DNA of 64,000 bases from Rhodovastum atsumiense (GTDB lineage: Bacteria > Pseudomonadota > Alphaproteobacteria > Acetobacterales > Acetobacteraceae). Positions 58,588 through 64,000 of the stretch are shown piece after piece. Positions within the stretch are counted from its first letter, which is position 1; each line of letters begins with the position of its first letter. Location: NCBI GenBank assembly GCA_026225115.1, contig JAMFSE010000100.1, positions 1 to 64,000 on the forward strand, given 5' to 3'. A program made the translations under genes and the position numbers. Under the pieces are notes generated by a model. The model was not told the origin of the DNA and made no database searches. It was given only the letters and a program-made list of their open reading frames with translations.

Positions 58588-59834
58588 GCCTGCGCCGCCG
58601 TCAGCTGCCGCCCAGCCTGCCGACTTGCGATCCGCAGCGTTTCCCGCATGTCCGCAATATACCGTGCATATTGCGCGTTAAACCGTGCTTGCTCGGCGCC
58701 GCATTTTACCGCTGCCAGACAGGCCCGCGCCGCCTTCTCGGCCATGTCCTCGAAATACCGCAAATTCGAATCTATATCGAAATATCTCGCCTCCGAGAAC
58801 AGGCGCGCCCATTCAAACCGGTAGCTGCCCCACATCGGATTATCGAAGAAAATCAATCTCAGCTTTTCGGTATCGTAGACCGCATTATCGGCAATCGCCT
58901 TCTCGGTAATCAACAATCCCCCCGGCGCTGCCGGCAGCTTTCCGGTTTCCATGAACACCCGCCGCAAACCCCGGTCCCTGAACAATGCCGCCGGATCCGC
59001 CAGCGGCAGATCATTGGTCCGCAGCATCAAATCCACGACCGCATTTTTCGGCACCGGGAAATTCCACAATGTAAATGGCACGAATCGCCCGGTCGGGCAT
59101 GGCGCCAGAATCCCCGCCGCCGCCAGCGCGTTGCGCGCCACATGCACGCAATTATCGTTGAACAGCCGCCATACATACGGCCGGCCTTCGCGATACGGCA
59201 TATTCAACGCGTTCAGATAATCGACAATCGCCCCCATCCGCTTCGCATCCAGCGGCACCCGCGCCCGGTAGGTATCGCGGCCGAAACAGACCGCATAATC
59301 GGTCGCAACCGAAATCCCATACATGAATTCGTAATCGGACATGCCCGCCGGCTTGTCCTTGAAAAAATGCGCGTGAAATTCCACGCCCCGCAGCATGCCG
59401 GAATCACGCGCCGCCTCCTGCGTGCGTGCATAATCCTCCCGCGTCAGCGCTTCGCCCGGCTTCTGCAGCCCGTGCCAGAGAAAATCCGCCCCCTCGAAGC
59501 CCACCCAATTGGCGTTGCGGTAATGCGAATTAACGCTGATGCCGGCGCCGCAGCGTTCGGGCGCATCCGCCGGCGCGCAGAGTTCCAGCACCGGATATCC
59601 GGCCGCCCGGTCCATCCGCACACCGTTCAAATACAGCAGGCAATGCCCGCCGACGCCGCTCTCCAGTTCCGCGCCAAACCCAGGTTTCTTGCGCAATTCC
59701 GAGAGCGCGCAAATCTCCGCATAATAGGGATGCGCCGCCCCATACGCCGCCTCGTCGATCGGCGGCGTCGCGCCGGGTATCGGCCAACCCTTGGTCATGG
59801 CATGATAGGCATCGCGCATCGCTTGCACAGTCAC
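58584..59834 (-). CDS. Unknown 416-aa protein in the polyene operon
   Basis: No family was recognised. The protein is soluble, without signal peptide or membrane segments. It has several Cys/His-rich blocks: GVGGHCLLYLNGVRMD (61-76), VEFHAHFF (151-158) and FNDNCVHVARNALAAAG (225-241). An NC-xH element of this kind occurs in some papain-like or DUF4105-like enzymes, so a thiol hydrolase or acyltransferase is one guess. It lies between hydrolase and ketosynthase genes with 4-base overlaps, so it is a committed member of the operon. Confidence 0.8.
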   Translation of the reverse strand: MTVQAMRDAYHAMTKGWPIPGATPPIDEAAYGAAHPYYAEICALSELRKKPGFGAELESGVGGHCLLYLNGVRMDRAAGYPVLELCAPADAPERCGAGISVNSHYRNANWVGFEGADFLWHGLQKPGEALTREDYARTQEAARDSGMLRGVEFHAHFFKDKPAGMSDYEFMYGISVATDYAVCFGRDTYRARVPLDAKRMGAIVDYLNALNMPYREGRPYVWRLFNDNCVHVARNALAAAGILAPCPTGRFVPFTLWNFPVPKNAVVDLMLRTNDLPLADPAALFRDRGLRRVFMETGKLPAAPGGLLITEKAIADNAVYDTEKLRLIFFDNPMWGSYRFEWARLFSEARYFDIDSNLRYFEDMAEKAARACLAAVKCGAEQARFNAQYARYIADMRETLRIASRQAGRQLTAAQA

Positions 59835-60487
59835 GACTCAAACGGCTTTCGGTCAAGCAATTGCCGCCACAATCCCCGCCAGCAATCCCAATCATGCCCA
59901 CCGGGGCCCGCCGCCACGCGGTCCATCGGCAGCAGCTCCGCGAGCATCCGGTGCCCGGGTGCGAACCGGTCATCCTCGCCATATCCCAGATAAATCGCCG
60001 GCCCCAAGCCGCGCGCCACATATTCCCGCAGCCACGCCAGCAGTCTCTGCTCAGGCACCGTGGTAATGCTGCAATCCACCGGCCCGGCCATGCCGCCGGT
60101 TTTCGCCAATGCCGCAATCGTGCCTTTGGTTCCCAAAAACGGCGCCAGCAAAATCACCCCCTCGACCAAACTCTGCTGTGCTGCGGCGTAAAGCAGCGCC
60201 CCCATGCCACCCAGCGAAATACCCAGCAGCCAAATCCGTCGATAACTTCGCGCCAGCGCCGGCTGCAATACCGCATCATGCAGCGCCGCCGCGATGCCGC
60301 CGTCCAGATACAGGCTCATATCCGGCTGCACGGCAATAATGTCGATCGCGTGGCCACCGGCCTGCGCATCCGCGACAAACGCCTGCTCCAGAAATTCATG
60401 CGCCTGCATGCCCGCCGCCGGCAGCATCACCAGAAGCACGCGCTCCGTTGCCGCCGCCGCCGCGGGATATTCCACCCAGCTCAACAC
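59831..60487 (-). CDS. Alpha/beta hydrolase
   Basis: A 218-residue alpha/beta hydrolase with the nucleophile elbow GISLG (S91), a probable acid in GYGEDDRFA and the catalytic His in GPGGHDWDCW. It is placed between the exporter and the unknown protein and overlaps both. It may act as a thioesterase that releases the polyene chain; not proven. Confidence 0.83.
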   Translation of the reverse strand: MLSWVEYPAAAAATERVLLVMLPAAGMQAHEFLEQAFVADAQAGGHAIDIIAVQPDMSLYLDGGIAAALHDAVLQPALARSYRRIWLLGISLGGMGALLYAAAQQSLVEGVILLAPFLGTKGTIAALAKTGGMAGPVDCSITTVPEQRLLAWLREYVARGLGPAIYLGYGEDDRFAPGHRMLAELLPMDRVAAGPGGHDWDCWRGLWRQLLDRKPFES

Positions 60488-62808
60488 GGCGCGGAAATCT
60501 CACGGCTCAGTACCGCCCCGCAGACCAGGCATAAAAACGTTCCCATCGCCACCGTCAGCCCGATATCATGCAGCACCGGAATCCGCGAAAACGACATCAA
60601 CCCATAAGCGCAGACGGTGCATAAATTGGCGAGCACGATCGAGGCGACAGACCGCCGCCGCACCACCGCATCCGCCTCCGCCCGTTCAAAAAACAGACAA
60701 TAGTTGGACCCCACCGCAACAATCAGCAGCAGCCCGACCACCATGAAAATGGAAATTTTGCCACCGTCCCAGGTCAGCCAGGCAAAGGTGAGGATCACCG
60801 CCGCGGCCAAAGGTGCCCCCACCGCCAAAGCCCGCCTGGCGGACCGCAGCCCGGCCAGCAACAGGAGCAAAATCGCAATCTCGCCGGTCACCGCCAGCGT
60901 CACCGCCTCGTGCTGAAACCGCGACAGCAGCGCATCGGATTCCGCATTCAGATCGACAAAACTCAGCCCCGGAACGCGCGCCATCGCAATCGCCGCCGCC
61001 AAAGCCTGCGGGTCGGTCACATGCTGCAACGGCGCCATCACTACAAACCCGCCGTCGCCCGGCGCCAGCATCGATTCCAGCCGCAATTGCAAAGGCGGCG
61101 GCAGGTTTTTCTCGGCAATCAACGGCGCCGCGCGCGCAGCCGCTACAGCCTTTAAAAACGGCGCAAACACATTCGCTCGAAACGGTAATCCTGCAGCAGC
61201 CGCCTGCAAATTTTCCTGCAGTACCGCCGCACCCGGCAACGCTGCCTGCCGCCGCATCTGCGTTGCATCGCTCGGCAAAATCCCGCTCGGCACGTCAAAC
61301 CCGCCAAGCTTGCCGGATGCGACCAACGGCGCCAGCACCGCGGCCAGCGCCTCGCTGCGCAGCAGCGCCTGCTGGGCGTCTGCCGCCTTCGCCACCGCAA
61401 AATAGCGAATATCGCTCTCGCCGAAATCCTTCCGCAGCAATAAATCCAGTCGCGCATCCGCCGCCGGCACCGGGCTCAAATCCGCCAGATTGTCATTCCA
61501 TATCCCGGCTTTATGCAGCGCCACCGCCACCACCGCACAAGTCAGAACCAAAGCCAGCACCCAGCGCAGCCGCCGCCGATAATGGATGATCGCCAGCACC
61601 GGCCGCGCCATCGGCGCCGCATTGGCTGAAAAGCCGGCGGGCAACAACTGCGGCAGCACAAACCGCGTCACCGCCGCCGCCGCCACCAGCCCGACAATCG
61701 AAAACAACCCCAATTGCGCAAAACCGGTGAAATCCGAAAACAGCATCGCCGCAAAGCCTGCAATCGACGTCATCGCCCCCAGCCGCAAGGTCGGCCAGAT
61801 CCGCCGCAGCGTTACCTCGGCGCCCTCGCTTTGCCCGGTCTGCGTGAACAGATAAATCGCATAATCCAGCGACTCGCCAATCAGCGTCACCCCAAATCCT
61901 AAGGTCACGCCATGCACAAAGCCAAACACCAGCGACACCGCGGCCACCGCCGCCAGCGCCCCGCTCGCCACCGGCAATATCCCCAACACCAGCACCAGCG
62001 GCGAGCGATAGGCGAAAGCCAACAGCGCGACCGCCCCCGCCATCGCCAGCATCGACAGCCGCGTCACATCCGCCTTGGTGGTGTCGCGAATATGAATCGC
62101 AAACACGCCCGGCCCGCTCATCCGCAACTGCGCCTTCGCCGCGCCGGGTATCGCGCGGCGCGCCGCATCGAACCGGCTTTGCACTGCAGCCAGCGCCCGC
62201 TGCTGCGCATCCAGGTCAAACCCGGCCACTTTAGTATGCAGCAACAACAACGCCATCCCGCCATCGGGAGAAAACCACACCCCATCCAGGCTCGCCGGCC
62301 CGTTGCCGGGGGAGAGCACGGGGAGCATCGCCATCGCCTCGCCGGTCGGGTCTTCCGGCATGGCCTGCGCCGCAAACGCCCCCGCATCGGAATCCAGCAG
62401 CGCAAGGTCATTCAGCAGTGCCGCATGCAACCCGGTTTCGGAAAATGCCGCGGCACTGACACCGGGACTAAGCAGATAACGATTGCGCCAGATAAAATCC
62501 TGCACGCCTGCAAAAGAATCCGTGCCGCCGTTCAACACATCCACAAAGCCCGGGTTTTGCCGCAAATCCCCCGCCAGAACCGCGCTCAACCGCGCCAGCA
62601 CCGGCACGCCTGCCCCGGAAATCGCCACCAGCACCAGATGCGATGCCGCTCCGCTGCTGGCTTGCGCCGTCAGCACTTGTTCGGCCATCGGCGCGCTGCG
62701 CGGCAGAAACGCCGCCATATCGGTCCGAAATTCTGTCCGCGCGATCACCACGCCGCAAACCGCCAGCCCAAGCAGCCAGACCGCAATCGCCACCCGGCTA
62801 GCGCGCAT
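60481..62808 (-). CDS. MMPL/RND exporter of the polyene operon
   Basis: A 775-residue RND-type inner-membrane exporter with two repeated halves (single helix, periplasmic loop, five-helix block), containing LGFGVTLIGESLDYAIYLFTQTG and, in the second half, VGLLLIVAVGSNYCLFFERAEADA. Aryl-polyene operons carry this exporter to move the lipid-linked pigment outward. ATG 62808 overlaps the LolA-like gene by 11 bases; the longer frame to 62904 is inside that gene. Confidence 0.9.
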   Translation of the reverse strand: MRASRVAIAVWLLGLAVCGVVIARTEFRTDMAAFLPRSAPMAEQVLTAQASSGAASHLVLVAISGAGVPVLARLSAVLAGDLRQNPGFVDVLNGGTDSFAGVQDFIWRNRYLLSPGVSAAAFSETGLHAALLNDLALLDSDAGAFAAQAMPEDPTGEAMAMLPVLSPGNGPASLDGVWFSPDGGMALLLLHTKVAGFDLDAQQRALAAVQSRFDAARRAIPGAAKAQLRMSGPGVFAIHIRDTTKADVTRLSMLAMAGAVALLAFAYRSPLVLVLGILPVASGALAAVAAVSLVFGFVHGVTLGFGVTLIGESLDYAIYLFTQTGQSEGAEVTLRRIWPTLRLGAMTSIAGFAAMLFSDFTGFAQLGLFSIVGLVAAAAVTRFVLPQLLPAGFSANAAPMARPVLAIIHYRRRLRWVLALVLTCAVVAVALHKAGIWNDNLADLSPVPAADARLDLLLRKDFGESDIRYFAVAKAADAQQALLRSEALAAVLAPLVASGKLGGFDVPSGILPSDATQMRRQAALPGAAVLQENLQAAAAGLPFRANVFAPFLKAVAAARAAPLIAEKNLPPPLQLRLESMLAPGDGGFVVMAPLQHVTDPQALAAAIAMARVPGLSFVDLNAESDALLSRFQHEAVTLAVTGEIAILLLLLAGLRSARRALAVGAPLAAAVILTFAWLTWDGGKISIFMVVGLLLIVAVGSNYCLFFERAEADAVVRRRSVASIVLANLCTVCAYGLMSFSRIPVLHDIGLTVAMGTFLCLVCGAVLSREISAPC

Positions 62809-63394
62809 CCAGATGATCTTCAGTAATGCGCATCTCCGAATGGCCGCCATCGCCGCTCGCGGTATCCACACTGCCGATCGCATTGCCATCGCCGCGAATG
62901 GCAATCCAGGCGATAAAATGCGCCGCCCGGGAATCTTTCGGCTTTAGAACAAGCTGCCATCCCGCCTGCCCGCCCGAGAGCGTCACGTCAAAATTCTGCT
63001 GCAGCCCCGGCAAATCCCCCGCCAGCGTTGCCCGTATCCCCTCCGCCAACTCGCCGATCCCCGGCGCCTCGCCGACCGAAAACCGATGCTGCTTATTTCC
63101 CGGTCCGCCGGTCAGCGTGATCTGATCCTGCTGCAAAACGAATTCTTCCTGCACCGGTGTTATCGTGCGTTTGCGGATATAATCCGGCGCCACATAATCC
63201 AGCGTCCCGCTCGCCACCAACGGCGCCGTCAGCATCGGCAAGGTCCTGCTCTCAGTAAAACGCGCCGAAGCCGAGTGTATCTTCGCCATCGACCGCATCA
63301 GCGGAGCAAGCCCCCAGCCCTCCTGGGCTGCCGCCGGCGCGCAACCCAAGGCCAGCCAACCGCCCATCCACATCGCCGTCTGCAGCCGCCGCAT
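62798..63394 (-). CDS. LolA-like outer-membrane carrier of the polyene operon
   Basis: A 198-residue periplasmic protein with a signal peptide ending near PAAAQ. The mature part has the LolA fold pattern SASARFTESRTLPMLTAPLVASGTLDYVAPDYIRKRT. LolA-like proteins in aryl-polyene loci carry the lipid product across the periplasm. Its ATG overlaps the stop of the acyltransferase gene upstream as ATGA. Confidence 0.87.
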   Translation of the reverse strand: MRRLQTAMWMGGWLALGCAPAAAQEGWGLAPLMRSMAKIHSASARFTESRTLPMLTAPLVASGTLDYVAPDYIRKRTITPVQEEFVLQQDQITLTGGPGNKQHRFSVGEAPGIGELAEGIRATLAGDLPGLQQNFDVTLSGGQAGWQLVLKPKDSRAAHFIAWIAIRGDGNAIGSVDTASGDGGHSEMRITEDHLDAR

Positions 63395-64000
63395 CAGGCC
63401 CAGAAATCGTAAAAATTAAACCAGTTATACGGCGCCTCACGGCAATAATGCTCAAGCCGGCTCACATAGGTTCGCATCGCCGCATCCAGCCAGGCCTCGC
63501 TGCCTTTGCGTTCCGGCGGCATCGCCAGGCGTTCGAAAAACACCTCGTAGCGATTGCCGCCGCGATAAATCCCGGCCATTAATATCACCGGCCGCTGCAA
63601 CAGCATCGCCACCCGGAACGGCCCGCGCGGAAACGCCGCGGCCTTCCCCAAAAATTCGCAACGCACCATATCCCTGCTGTCGAAATTCCGGTCCGCCAGC
63701 ACGCCGATGAAATGCCCGGCGGCCAGCCGCTCGGCCACCAATATCAGCGAATCCGCCCGCCCGAGCCCGATCACCTCGGTCGCGAGAAGCGGATTGATCG
63801 CGCTCAGCGCCGCCCGGATTTTTTTCGCATTTTCCTCATACATCAACAGGCTGATCTGCCGTTGCCGCGCCCGCCCCAGCGCCCTTGGCACTTCGAAACT
63901 ACCGAAATGCGCCCCGAACAGCACGCAGCCCCCGCCCTCCGCCTCGACCTGCAGCAGCGCTTCCTCGCCATGCACGACAATATCAAACTGCTCGCATTGC
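63394..64000 (-). CDS. Lysophospholipid-type acyltransferase (5' end outside window)
   Basis: A LpxL/HtrB-like acyltransferase whose frame remains open to the right edge (QCEQFDIVVHGEEALLQ precedes the first possible start), so the N-terminus is missing. HFGSFE matches the HX4(D/E) catalytic motif, and LADRNFDSRDMVRCEFLGKAAAFPRGPF is a conserved family block. In aryl-polyene loci it attaches the polyene acyl chain to a lipid head. The operon probably continues upstream with ACP and ligase genes. Confidence 0.88.
   Translation of the reverse strand, partial: QCEQFDIVVHGEEALLQVEAEGGGCVLFGAHFGSFEVPRALGRARQRQISLLMYEENAKKIRAALSAINPLLATEVIGLGRADSLILVAERLAAGHFIGVLADRNFDSRDMVRCEFLGKAAAFPRGPFRVAMLLQRPVILMAGIYRGGNRYEVFFERLAMPPERKGSEAWLDAAMRTYVSRLEHYCREAPYNWFNFYDFWA

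Overview
The window is high-GC alphaproteobacterial chromosome. Gene content (an aerobic-type cobaltochelatase CobT, DUF1302/DUF1329 outer-membrane export genes, an aryl-polyene-like operon, many short-chain dehydrogenases) and a recurring AT-rich hairpin repeat between genes suggest an Acetobacteraceae-like organism. That placement is inference; no rRNA or other marker is present. No tRNA, rRNA, CRISPR array, insertion sequence or integrase was recognised.

Layout. 1-8.2 kb is mostly housekeeping: the 3' part of cobT, a TPR lipoprotein, an FMN reductase, a PhyH-type dioxygenase, lpxD, and the psd-pssA phosphatidylethanolamine pair. 8.2-19 kb is the most unusual stretch. It holds two copies of a module made of an HExxH protein (resembling the alpha-ketoglutarate-dependent HExxH peptide beta-hydroxylases) and a 322-residue protein with ATP-grasp-like motifs. 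Each module lies next to tiny genes for 52-56 residue peptides that share an LLGF motif. The first module has two tandem near-identical peptides (8263-8421, 8437-8604); the second has one divergent peptide (15728-15898). Between the modules is a glutamine-synthetase-like/nitrilase/XRE-cupin operon with tandem repeats upstream. After the second module comes a PhyH-P450-formyltransferase operon. Together these look like an undescribed ribosomal-peptide modification locus.

19-27.7 kb carries small metabolic operons (VOC/SMP-30/cupin; GH15/GMC oxidoreductase/DoxX), a SDR, a MITE-like palindrome and a YdcF protein. 28-34.7 kb is a four-gene envelope export locus (DUF1302, DUF1329, YCF48-like, RND/MMPL). 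35-47.7 kb is a catabolic island: six SDRs, an NAD-dependent epimerase-like protein, a sulfotransferase-family protein, a MarR regulator, an EthD-like protein, a fused double acyl-CoA dehydrogenase and two tandem NTF2-like proteins. This is consistent with degradation of a polycyclic or isoprenoid substrate.

47.8-64 kb starts with an OafA-type acyltransferase and glutaminase, then becomes an aryl-polyene (xanthomonadin-like) locus. A chorismatase can make the hydroxybenzoate starter. A nine-gene, overlapping minus-strand operon (lysophospholipid acyltransferase, LolA-like, MMPL exporter, alpha/beta hydrolase, unknown 416-aa protein, ketosynthase, chain-length-factor-like protein, dehydratase, ketoreductase) builds and exports the polyene. 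A flavin halogenase-like oxidoreductase, a family-2 glycosyltransferase and a methyltransferase sit beside it. The acyl carrier protein and starter ligase are not in the window and may lie beyond the right edge.
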